NCBI RefSeq assembly: GCF_010725055.1
Contig: NZ_BJKB01000004.1
Location: 124,001 to 188,000 of the forward strand
Origin: Gelidibacter japonicus
GTDB taxonomy: Bacteria > Bacteroidota > Bacteroidia > Flavobacteriales > Flavobacteriaceae
Length of the DNA stretch: 64,000 nt
Reading direction: 5' to 3'
The translations under genes were made by a program, and so were the position numbers. This document shows positions 53,779-61,537 of the stretch, one piece after another. Positions within the stretch are counted from its first letter, which is position 1, and the number at the start of each line of letters is the position of its first letter. The notes under the pieces are model-generated. The model searched no databases and had not been told where the DNA came from. It saw only the letters and a program-made list of their open reading frames with translations.

Positions 53779-54256
53779 ATTTTCTTGGATACTTTTAACG
53801 GCCGTACTTTTGGTGTACAGTTGTGATTCCAATCAAATTTTTGACCAATATAAATCGGTGCCCAATCAATGGAACAAGGATAGCCTAATTTCCTTTCAGG
53901 TGACACCTCCAGATTCGACAAGGCTTTACAACTTATTCATCAACATCAGAAATACCAACGACTATAAATTCAGTAATTTATTTTTGATTACTGAAATAAA
54001 TTTTCCACATGGAAAAACCATTAAGGATACTTTGGAATATCAAATGGCAAAACCTGACGGAACACTTATGGGATCAGGATTTACAGACATTAAGGAAAAT
54101 AAATTATGGTTTAGGGAAGCCGTTAAATTTGATGAGGTTGGAGAATATACCATAACCATTCAGCACGCCATGCGTAATAATGGCGAGGTTAACGGCGTTG
54201 ATAACTTAGAAGGTATTACAGATGTGGGCTTCAGAATTGAACCTGCGACAAATTAA
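53768..54256 (+). CDS. gldH: Gliding motility lipoprotein GldH
   Basis: A 162-residue lipoprotein (lipobox VYSC, Cys19) with the sequence FDQYKSVPNQWNKDSLISF and the beta-rich core of GldH, needed for gliding and associated with type IX secretion in flavobacteria. I place the start at the ATG at 53768 (overlap of 11 nt with ricT), where the signal peptide begins; the longer frame is translation of the ricT tail. It lies 8 nt before the PBP1A gene. Confidence 0.9.
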   Translation: MPNKFSWILLTAVLLVYSCDSNQIFDQYKSVPNQWNKDSLISFQVTPPDSTRLYNLFINIRNTNDYKFSNLFLITEINFPHGKTIKDTLEYQMAKPDGTLMGSGFTDIKENKLWFREAVKFDEVGEYTITIQHAMRNNGEVNGVDNLEGITDVGFRIEPATN

Positions 54257-54264
54257 TTTAGATT

Positions 54265-56583
54265 ATGGCAAAAAAGAAAGCTGACACCCAAGATTTTTCC
54301 AAATATATCAGATGGTTTTGGTTGACCATTGTAGGAGGCGTATTATTAGTTGTTTTTGTTTTTTTATTGGCTTCATGGGGTGTTTTTGGTGAAATGCCAG
54401 ATCATACGCGATTGGAAAATCCGACGACCAATTTGGCTACTGAAATTATTTCTTCAGATGGCGAATTAATTGCAAAAATATATCATAATGATAACCGTAC
54501 TCCAGTAGAATACTCAGACTTGCCCCAGCATTTGGTCGAGGCGTTAATTGCTACTGAAGATGTGAGATATAGAGAGCATTCCGGAATTGATGCTAGAGGC
54601 ACGTTAAGGGCTATATTTACCTTAGGAAAGGGCGGTGGTGCCAGTACGATTTCCCAGCAATTGGCAAAACAATTATTTCATGGCGAAGGCTCAAAGGACA
54701 TTTTGGGTAGAATTACCCAAAAAGTTAAGGAATGGATCATTGCCATCCGTTTGGAACGCCAATACACCAAAGAGGAAATAATTGCCATGTACTTCAATAT
54801 CTATGATTTTGGAAATAATGCTGCCGGGATTCGTAGTGCGGCCAGAATTTATTTTGGGAAAGAGCCTGTGAATTTGGATATTAAGGAATCGGCCATGTTG
54901 GTTGGGATGTTTAAAAACTCATCACTTTATAATCCAAGGCCAGCTTGGAATCCTGTAGGTACCAAGAATCGTAGAAATGTGGTGCTTTATCAAATGGAGA
55001 AGTACGGTTTTATCGATGAAACCGCAAAAGATTCGCTAAGCAAGTTAGATCTAAGCTTGCGTTATTCGCCAGAATCGCATCGTGAAGGTTTGGCCACCTA
55101 TTTCAGGGCTTATCTTACTGAGTTTATGAAAGATTGGATCAAAAACAATCCAAAGCCCGATGGTACCGGACGTTATAGTTTGTATGATGACGGACTGAAA
55201 ATCTATACCACCATTGATTCCCGTATGCAGCAATATGCAGAGGATGCTGTCCACGAACATATGGCTCGTTTACAAGCCGAATTTTTTCATCAAAATACTC
55301 CTGATCGAAACAAAACGGCACCATTTTTAGATTTAAAACCAGATGAAATCTCAAGTCTTCTCAACAGAAGTATGCGTCAATCTGAGCGTTGGCGAAAAAT
55401 GAAAGCTAACGGCAAGAGTGAAAAGGAAATTTTGGCATCATTTGATGTGCCCACACCAATGACCGTGTTCTCATGGAAAGGCGAGATCGATACGATTATG
55501 AAACCCGCAGATTCCATGCGTTATTATAAATCATTCCTACATGCTGGTATGATGTCCATGGAACCCCAAACCGGTCACGTAAAAGCTTGGGTGGGCGGTA
55601 TTAATTACAGACATTTTCAATATGATCATGTAAAACAAGGAAAACGTCAAGTTGGATCTACCTTTAAGCCTTTTGTTTATGCTACGGCCATTGACCAATT
55701 GCATTTGTCGCCTTGTGACACGTTTCCAAATACAAAAATAACTATTGAAGCCGGCAAATATGGCAATCCGTTGCCATGGAGCCCTGATAACTCTGATAGA
55801 AAGTATGGTGGATTCAGAACTTTAAAAAACGCCTTGGCTAACTCAATCAATACCATAACCGCACGACTTATGGATAAGGTGGGTCCACAACCTGTAATTG
55901 ATATGGCAAAAAACTTGGGAATTGAATCCGAAATCCCCCCAGTTCCTGCCATTGGATTGGGAACACCAGATTTGAGTGTTTATGAAATGGTAGCCGCTTA
56001 TGCCACATTTGCCAATAAGGGCGTCTATACTAAGCCGGTGATGGTGATGCGTATAGAAGATAAAAATGGCACCGTCCTCTACCAATTTACTCCAGAAACA
56101 AAAGATGTGCTGAGTGAAGAGGTGGCTTATGTGACCACTAACCTTCTGGAAGGAGTCACCCAATCTGGCTCAGGAGCTCGTTTAAGAACAGTAGGTGCTG
56201 AGAAATGGAACCCTGTGTACAAAGAAATCATGACAGGCTATCCTTATGCGTTTACAAACCCTATTGCCGGAAAGACTGGAACCACCCAAAACCAAAGTGA
56301 CGGATGGTTTATTGGGATGGTACCCAACTTGGTCACAGGCGTTTGGGTTGGAGGCGAGGAACGTGCCACCCGTTTTAGAAGTCTTGCCTACGGACAAGGG
56401 GCCTCGATGGCCTTGCCGATTTGGGGGCTTTATATGAAAAAATGTTATGCCGATAAAAATCTTGATGTGTCCACGGGCGAATTTGAACGTCCTGAAAATC
56501 TTTCCATAAATGTAGATTGCAGTAAGAAGGCTGATGACACGTCATCTGATGCTGACGGCATTGATGATCGTCTGGATTTTTAA
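54265..56583 (+). CDS. Bifunctional penicillin-binding protein 1A
   Basis: A 772-residue class A PBP: an N-terminal transmembrane helix (residues 18-40), a GT51 glycosyltransferase domain (EDVRYREHSGID near residue 100, GASTISQQLAKQLFHG near 130), and a transpeptidase domain with the catalytic Ser in STFKP near residue 464, SxN in ANSIN near 525 and KTGT near 672. It makes and crosslinks peptidoglycan at the inner membrane. It is the third gene of the ricT-gldH operon, ending in a strong terminator. Confidence 0.95.
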   Translation: MAKKKADTQDFSKYIRWFWLTIVGGVLLVVFVFLLASWGVFGEMPDHTRLENPTTNLATEIISSDGELIAKIYHNDNRTPVEYSDLPQHLVEALIATEDVRYREHSGIDARGTLRAIFTLGKGGGASTISQQLAKQLFHGEGSKDILGRITQKVKEWIIAIRLERQYTKEEIIAMYFNIYDFGNNAAGIRSAARIYFGKEPVNLDIKESAMLVGMFKNSSLYNPRPAWNPVGTKNRRNVVLYQMEKYGFIDETAKDSLSKLDLSLRYSPESHREGLATYFRAYLTEFMKDWIKNNPKPDGTGRYSLYDDGLKIYTTIDSRMQQYAEDAVHEHMARLQAEFFHQNTPDRNKTAPFLDLKPDEISSLLNRSMRQSERWRKMKANGKSEKEILASFDVPTPMTVFSWKGEIDTIMKPADSMRYYKSFLHAGMMSMEPQTGHVKAWVGGINYRHFQYDHVKQGKRQVGSTFKPFVYATAIDQLHLSPCDTFPNTKITIEAGKYGNPLPWSPDNSDRKYGGFRTLKNALANSINTITARLMDKVGPQPVIDMAKNLGIESEIPPVPAIGLGTPDLSVYEMVAAYATFANKGVYTKPVMVMRIEDKNGTVLYQFTPETKDVLSEEVAYVTTNLLEGVTQSGSGARLRTVGAEKWNPVYKEIMTGYPYAFTNPIAGKTGTTQNQSDGWFIGMVPNLVTGVWVGGEERATRFRSLAYGQGASMALPIWGLYMKKCYADKNLDVSTGEFERPENLSINVDCSKKADDTSSDADGIDDRLDF

Positions 56584-56610
56584 AACCTTCATGTCATCAT
56601 ATTACAAAAT

Positions 56611-56643
56611 AAAAAACGGTAAGTCTTTCTTGCCGTTTTTTTT
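56611..56643 (+). terminator. Intrinsic terminator after PBP1A
   Basis: 12-bp stem AAAAACGGTAAG / CTTGCCGTTTTT (one G-T pair), loop TCTTT, T run. It closes the ricT-gldH-PBP1A operon. Confidence 0.9.
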
Positions 56644-56789
56644 GTATGTGTCAGAATAGACAAGGCTTACTAAATCAATGACAATTCCCTAAAGGTAAAT
56701 GATTTTGAATAGTCACACCTTGAACCCTCTCAAATCATTTTAGATTGACTATTTAATTTCGTAATTTTAAAACTACAAAAATAAGACTC

Positions 56790-57491
56790 ATGATTAATAA
56801 AAAAGTAGCAAACGTTACGGAAGCCATGCAAGGGGTTAAAGACGGTATGACCCTTATGGTGGGTGGTTTCGGGCTTTGTGGAATTCCTGAAAATGCCATT
56901 AATAACCTCGTGAAAATGAATGTGAAGGGACTCACTTGTATTTCCAATAATGCTGGGGTGGATGATTTTGGTTTGGGTTTGTTATTGCATAAGCGCCAGA
57001 TTAAAAAAATGATTTCTTCTTATGTGGGCGAAAACGACGAGTTTGAACGGCAAATGCTCAGCGGAGAACTAGAAGTGGAGTTGGTGCCACAAGGCACACT
57101 TGTGGAGCGATGTAGAGCGGCGCAATCTGGCTTCCCCGCCTTTTTTACCCCTGCCGGATATGGAACCGAGGTAGCAGAAGGAAAGGAAATCCGCGAGTTT
57201 AACGGAAAAATGTATGTTTTAGAAAAAGCATTTGAGGCAGATTTTGCATTCGTCAAAGCGTGGAAAGGAGATGCCGCTGGCAATTTAATATTTAAAGGGA
57301 CCGCCAGAAATTTTAATCCCTCCATGTGTGGCTCCGCTAAAATCACAGTTGCTGAGGTTGAAGAATTGGTTCCTGTTGGAAGTTTGGATCCCAATCAAAT
57401 CCATATTCCGGGAATATTTGTCCAACGTATTTTTCAAGGTGAAAAATATGAAAAGCGAATTGAACAATTAACGGTTAGAAAGAGGGTATAA
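56790..57491 (+). CDS. scoA: 3-oxoacid CoA-transferase subunit A
   Basis: A 233-residue alpha subunit of the succinyl-CoA:3-oxoacid (or acetoacetate) CoA-transferase. The N-terminal [19 protein letters not shown] is the CoA-binding glycine loop, and [20 protein letters not shown] near residue 116 is a family mark. It acts with the beta subunit in the cytosol, moving CoA between acids in ketone-body or short-chain fatty acid use. The beta gene starts 129 nt later, with a hairpin in the gap. Confidence 0.93.
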   Translation: MINKKVANVTEAMQGVKDGMTLMVGGFGLCGIPENAINNLVKMNVKGLTCISNNAGVDDFGLGLLLHKRQIKKMISSYVGENDEFERQMLSGELEVELVPQGTLVERCRAAQSGFPAFFTPAGYGTEVAEGKEIREFNGKMYVLEKAFEADFAFVKAWKGDAAGNLIFKGTARNFNPSMCGSAKITVAEVEELVPVGSLDPNQIHIPGIFVQRIFQGEKYEKRIEQLTVRKRV

Positions 57492-57570
57492 GTAAAATTG
57501 TTAAGATTTTATCATTCATAAAATATAGCTTTGAATTGAAAAACGAAGAAATATTGCAATAAATTCATGA

Positions 57571-57602
57571 TTCCCTCCCGATAGTTATCGGGATCGCGGG
57601 AA
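57571..57602. repeat. Hairpin between scoA and scoB
   Basis: Outer TTCCC / GGGAA and inner CCCGATAG / TTATCGGG arms. It ends 18 nt before the scoB ATG and resembles the hairpin before dut. Confidence 0.75.
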
Positions 57603-57620
57603 TGAAATAACTTTAAAAAA

Positions 57621-58274
57621 ATGTTAGACAAAATAGGAATTGCAAAGCGCATAGCGCAAGAAGTTCAAGATGGGTATTATGTCAACTTAGGCATAGGCAT
57701 CCCAACTTTGGTTGCCAATTATGTAAGAGACAATATAGAAGTTGAATTCCAAAGTGAAAATGGCGTTTTAGGCATGGGGCCTTTCCCTTATGAAGGAGAA
57801 GAAGATGCAGATCTCATCAACGCAGGTAAACAAACCATCACTACCTTGCCTGGAGCCAGCTTTTTTGACTCCTCATTGAGCTTCTCAATGATTAGGGGAC
57901 AACATGTGGATTTGACGATATTAGGCGCTATGGAGGTGTCTGAAGAAGGTGATATTGCCAATTGGAAGATTCCGGGTAAAATGGTGAAAGGCATGGGAGG
58001 TGCCATGGATTTGGTTGCCAGTGCCAAAAACATCATTGTCGCCATGATGCATACCAATAAAGCAGGGGAATCCAAATTATTGAAAAAATGTAGCTTACCA
58101 CTTACGGGTGTGGGATGTGTAAAAAAGATCGTGACCAATTTGGCTGTTTTGGAGGTTACTGAAGATGGATTTAAACTGTTGGAACGCGCTCCGGGAATAT
58201 CCGTTGAAGATATCAAAAAGGCTACCGAAGGCAAATTGATTGTAGAAGGAGAGATTCCCGAGATGGTCTTATAG
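57621..58274 (+). CDS. scoB: 3-oxoacid CoA-transferase subunit B
   Basis: A 217-residue beta subunit. The catalytic Glu sits in the family motif [12 protein letters not shown] near residue 49, and GLGIPTL-type sequence ([14 protein letters not shown]) near residue 23 opens the CoA site. It forms the heterotetramer with ScoA. An unusual hairpin in the 129-nt gap may set the ratio of the two subunits. Confidence 0.94.
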   Translation: MLDKIGIAKRIAQEVQDGYYVNLGIGIPTLVANYVRDNIEVEFQSENGVLGMGPFPYEGEEDADLINAGKQTITTLPGASFFDSSLSFSMIRGQHVDLTILGAMEVSEEGDIANWKIPGKMVKGMGGAMDLVASAKNIIVAMMHTNKAGESKLLKKCSLPLTGVGCVKKIVTNLAVLEVTEDGFKLLERAPGISVEDIKKATEGKLIVEGEIPEMVL

Positions 58275-59106
58275 AAGATAGACTACATTTAGGATTTTCA
58301 GCCACGACTACACGAATTCAATCATTATTGGAACTTGTGTACTAGTGGTTTTTTTTATTTTCATAATTGACATTTGATCAAGTAGTTAGGTAGAGATTTT
58401 ATAAAAAAAGGAATTTTTGGGTGCTCTGGGTAGTGTGGTTTAAAGATGTATTGATCAACCATAAGAATCATCAGTTTACGGACATTAATACTTGTAAGAT
58501 TATTCTTAGTAACTATGGTTAAATGTTAAATAAAAATGTATTTCATCGAATAATTATGATTTTAAACTGATTTATTCAAAAAAAGTTACATATTTACAAA
58601 ACCTAATTAAAACAAACCAATTAACCGAATTTACCATAAACCTAACTTATGATTAGCCCCAAATCTACCATAATTTTTGACTTATGAATACCGCTCCAAA
58701 TCTACCAAAACCTACATTATCTGAAAGCAAATTATTTGAGACCTTTCAAAAAACATTAAAATTACTTAAAGGTATTTTAATGCTCACAAAAAAGATATTC
58801 ATGCTTTAACCCAAGCCCCAGGGGCAAAGCATGAATTTTTTGTGAGGAATTTCACACCCTTAGGCTCCAAAGTTATTTTGTGGATCTCACGCAGATCATG
58901 GTATTAAGAGATGACAGAATATTTCCCCACAATTTTGCGAGAGAAATTTGCTACATCCTCTTTAAATTCTTTTTTAAATGTTTGCTACGAAAAGTTTTTT
59001 AGCATCTTAAAATTTGAGCAAATGCTCAAGAGGAATTACAGCATCAATTGACGATTATTATTAGAATACGGTTCTGCGAGAATGAGCCACTTTTACGGGA
59101 GACTAT
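58275..59106. other. Non-coding 832-nt stretch with long hairpin
   Basis: No convincing gene. A short direct repeat (CTTATG...CCAAATCTACCA; 58646 and 58681) is followed by a 42-codon frame (58684-58809) that runs into the left arm of a long hairpin at 58783-58846. A 16-nt palindrome TTGAGCAAATGCTCAA lies at 59014-59029. The stretch may be the remnant of a mobile element. Confidence 0.6.
58783..58846. repeat. Long hairpin, about 21-bp arms
   Basis: CTCACAAAAAA-(GAT)-ATTCATGCTTT pairs with AAAGCATGAATTTTTTGTGAG around an 18-nt loop holding its own CCCC / GGGG pairs. The 3-nt bulge is the only flaw. This is the longest stem in the window. Confidence 0.88.
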
Positions 59107-59820
59107 TCAAATATGTTTAATCTCACTGTTATCCAAAATTGAATCTCCACGCAATCTTAAGAAGATTTGTGCCACTGCAATCGTATCTTTTTCGCAATAG
59201 ACAACGATTCGGTCAATATCATTATCCTCATAATATACTCTTCGTACTTCACTTCCATCTATATCATCCTTAGGTGAGGGAATCCCGAGCACGTTGGTCA
59301 ATAATTTTAATGAGGTATAGTTTTTATAATCGCCAAATTTCCATAAATCCATGGTATCCAAATGCGGAACTTCCCATGGTTTTTTACCAAAGAGATTCAA
59401 TTTATAGGGCAATTCGATATTGTGAATGATCATACGCCTTGCGATATATGGAAAATCAAATTCCTTCCCATTATGGGCGCACAATAAATGTTTGGCTTGA
59501 CTAAAATGAGAAATGACTAAATGTTTAAAATCCTTGAGAATTTTGGTCTCATCACCATAAAATGAGGTTACTCTAAATGTCCTGATATCGCCTTGAAATT
59601 TAAAATATCCTACTGAAATACATATAATTTTTCCAAACTCGGCCCAAATGCCTGCACGTTCATAAAAATCTTCCGCAGAAATATCTGCTCTTTGGTATTT
59701 GGATTTGAGTTCCCAAAGGTCTTGTTTGATTTTGTCTAAATCTGAGAAATGACGGGTTTCTGGAACCGTTTCAATATCCAGGAATAAGATGTCTTCGAGA
59801 TTGAGTTTGCTGATCATCAT
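59107..59820 (-). CDS. 3'-5' exonuclease (PolB-like, RNase H fold)
   Basis: A 237-residue protein of the predicted 3'-5' exonuclease family related to DNA polymerase B proofreading domains. The DEDD acidic residues appear in LFLDIETVPE (D14, E16), HNGKEFDFPYIARR near residue 116 and YCEKDTIAVAQIF near residue 210. It has no polymerase domain. It follows the serine hydrolase by 61 nt on the same strand, and a hairpin lies 3 nt from its start codon. Confidence 0.85.
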   Translation of the reverse strand: MMISKLNLEDILFLDIETVPETRHFSDLDKIKQDLWELKSKYQRADISAEDFYERAGIWAEFGKIICISVGYFKFQGDIRTFRVTSFYGDETKILKDFKHLVISHFSQAKHLLCAHNGKEFDFPYIARRMIIHNIELPYKLNLFGKKPWEVPHLDTMDLWKFGDYKNYTSLKLLTNVLGIPSPKDDIDGSEVRRVYYEDNDIDRIVVYCEKDTIAVAQIFLRLRGDSILDNSEIKHI

Positions 59821-59823
59821 CCC

Positions 59824-59841
59824 TTCCCGCGAAGGCGGGAA
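59824..59841. repeat. GC-rich hairpin abutting exonuclease start
   Basis: Stem TTCCCGC / GCGGGAA with loop GAAG, only 3 nt upstream of the exonuclease ATG (minus strand). It is the closest of the four hairpins placed at start codons. Confidence 0.9.
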
Positions 59842-59881
59842 TCTTTTTAATTAATATGCTTTTTATATTCGTTGTGTCTCT

Positions 59882-61042
59882 CTAATCTTGGTCCATCATC
59901 GCATAAGCCTCATCAATATACGCATAAATATCGTCCGTAAACGGTGGGCCGTCATAATCAACCTTAAGAGACCTATGCCCCAAACGCACGATAATTACGT
60001 TATCATCAGGCTGGACGATGACATACTGACCTAAATGACCACGCATCATAAAAAAGTCTCTTCCATGATAATTTTGAATCAGCCACCATCCGTAACCGTA
60101 CTCTGGGCCATCTGAAAAACGAGGTTTGATGGATTTGGCAACAAAGGCAGAATCTAAAATCTGTTTGCCATTCCATCTTCCGTGATCTTTGAATAGTTTT
60201 CCATAGCGTGCAAAATCCTTGGCATTGCTGGTAATACAGCAATAGGCTTTGACCAAATCATGAGCTTCACTGTCCACTTGCCAAAGGGTTGAATTCTCTG
60301 AACCCAAAGGTTTCCAGAAAGACTCAGATAAATAATCGTACATTTTTTTGCCTGTTGCCTTTTCAATCACCATGGCCAATAATTGAGTATCACCACTGGC
60401 ATATTTGAATTTTTGTCCGGGTTCATCCTCCATTTTCAATCCTAAAATCACCTTGGCTAAATCGTCATCAAAATATGCCCGTGTGGTAATGGATAATGGC
60501 GAGTAGTAAGCTTCATCCCAATTGGTTCCGGAACTCATGGAAGATAGATCACCAACCGTCATTTTTGCGGCTTTTCCTTCGCTAAATTCTGGAAAGAAAT
60601 CGCCAACCGGTTGGTCCAAGCTCTTTATGTGACCTTGTTCAATGGCTTTTTGCATTAATCCCGAGACGTAACTCTTGGCCATAGAAAAGGAGTTGGTCTT
60701 GGAGTTTTCATCAAAGCCGCCATAATAATTTTCAAACCAAATACTATCGTTTTTGATGATGACGTAAGCAATAGTTCCCAAATTAGTATTGATTTTTTGG
60801 AGTGCTTCTGTTTCTTTGACAGAATTGTATGCAGCATGATTTGGCCAGGGTTGAGGTGTGCCATTTGCCACTTCTTCATTATCAAACTCTTTATAGTCTT
60901 CTAAATAGGCCGTCGTATGACCTTTGAGATAAATGGTTCTCACGGCTTTTAATAAGTAATTAGTGTCAGTGATGTACAAAATCGCTACTATGAGCACAAG
61001 TAAGATGATGATCCATTTAAGGAACTTTTTGAGAAATTTCAT
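59882..61042 (-). CDS. Serine hydrolase, class C beta-lactamase family
   Basis: A 386-residue protein with one N-terminal membrane helix (residues 8-24) and a beta-lactamase/esterase domain. The SxxK active site is SMAK near residue 143, the second-motif Tyr is in FKYASGDTQLL near residue 213, and HLGQYV near residue 334 takes the KTG-like place. It may be an esterase or a peptidase of the cell envelope; it is not proof of antibiotic resistance. The hairpin-preceded exonuclease gene follows it. Confidence 0.88.
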   Translation of the reverse strand: MKFLKKFLKWIIILLVLIVAILYITDTNYLLKAVRTIYLKGHTTAYLEDYKEFDNEEVANGTPQPWPNHAAYNSVKETEALQKINTNLGTIAYVIIKNDSIWFENYYGGFDENSKTNSFSMAKSYVSGLMQKAIEQGHIKSLDQPVGDFFPEFSEGKAAKMTVGDLSSMSSGTNWDEAYYSPLSITTRAYFDDDLAKVILGLKMEDEPGQKFKYASGDTQLLAMVIEKATGKKMYDYLSESFWKPLGSENSTLWQVDSEAHDLVKAYCCITSNAKDFARYGKLFKDHGRWNGKQILDSAFVAKSIKPRFSDGPEYGYGWWLIQNYHGRDFFMMRGHLGQYVIVQPDDNVIIVRLGHRSLKVDYDGPPFTDDIYAYIDEAYAMMDQD

Positions 61043-61537
61043 AAGTTGGTGTTTAGAGGACTAAATATAGGGAATTTGTTTATGATAATTCGATGTGCGA
61101 TTGATTCATCATTTTAAAAGGTTGGAATGTTATCACACAGGTATATAAATAATGAGAATCTTTAATGGTAGGGCGTTTCGTTAAATTGATAATCTAACAA
61201 AAAAGCTTAATTCATTATGTCCTCCTATAATCATATAGCTTCGCACTTCCGCAATTTTCTTGTTCAAGTGCAACTTGTACTGTGTCTTTACATTTTTATT
61301 TAAATATCTATTTATTATGATCATCGAATATTATTCACTACTTGACTTAGTAAAATCAAGAGTGTGGTTATAAGGTTATTAGTGTGGAGCGTGCTTATTT
61401 TTTTATTTAGAAACTTCTATGTAACCTTTCATTATGGGTGTTTTGTATGGTAGGTTGAAATAAAAATGATGACATTTTTAAAGTTTAGGGATGTTTATAT
61501 AGCGTTTAGTTAAACAATTTTTAAAACTTTAATTCTT
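61043..61537. other. Divergent gap before large lipoprotein gene
   Basis: 495 nt, AT-rich, with no gene or clear repeat. It must hold promoters for both flanking genes, but no full TTG/TAnnTTTG match was found. Confidence 0.5.

Noticed and set aside
58684-58809. 42-codon ORF in the 0.8-kb gap
   Set aside because: Its 3' third is the left arm of the long hairpin and no family is recognisable; kept only as a possible remnant.
59882-61042. Antibiotic-resistance beta-lactamase
   Set aside because: The fold is shared by many esterases and peptidases, and the gene has no resistance context or mobile flanks.
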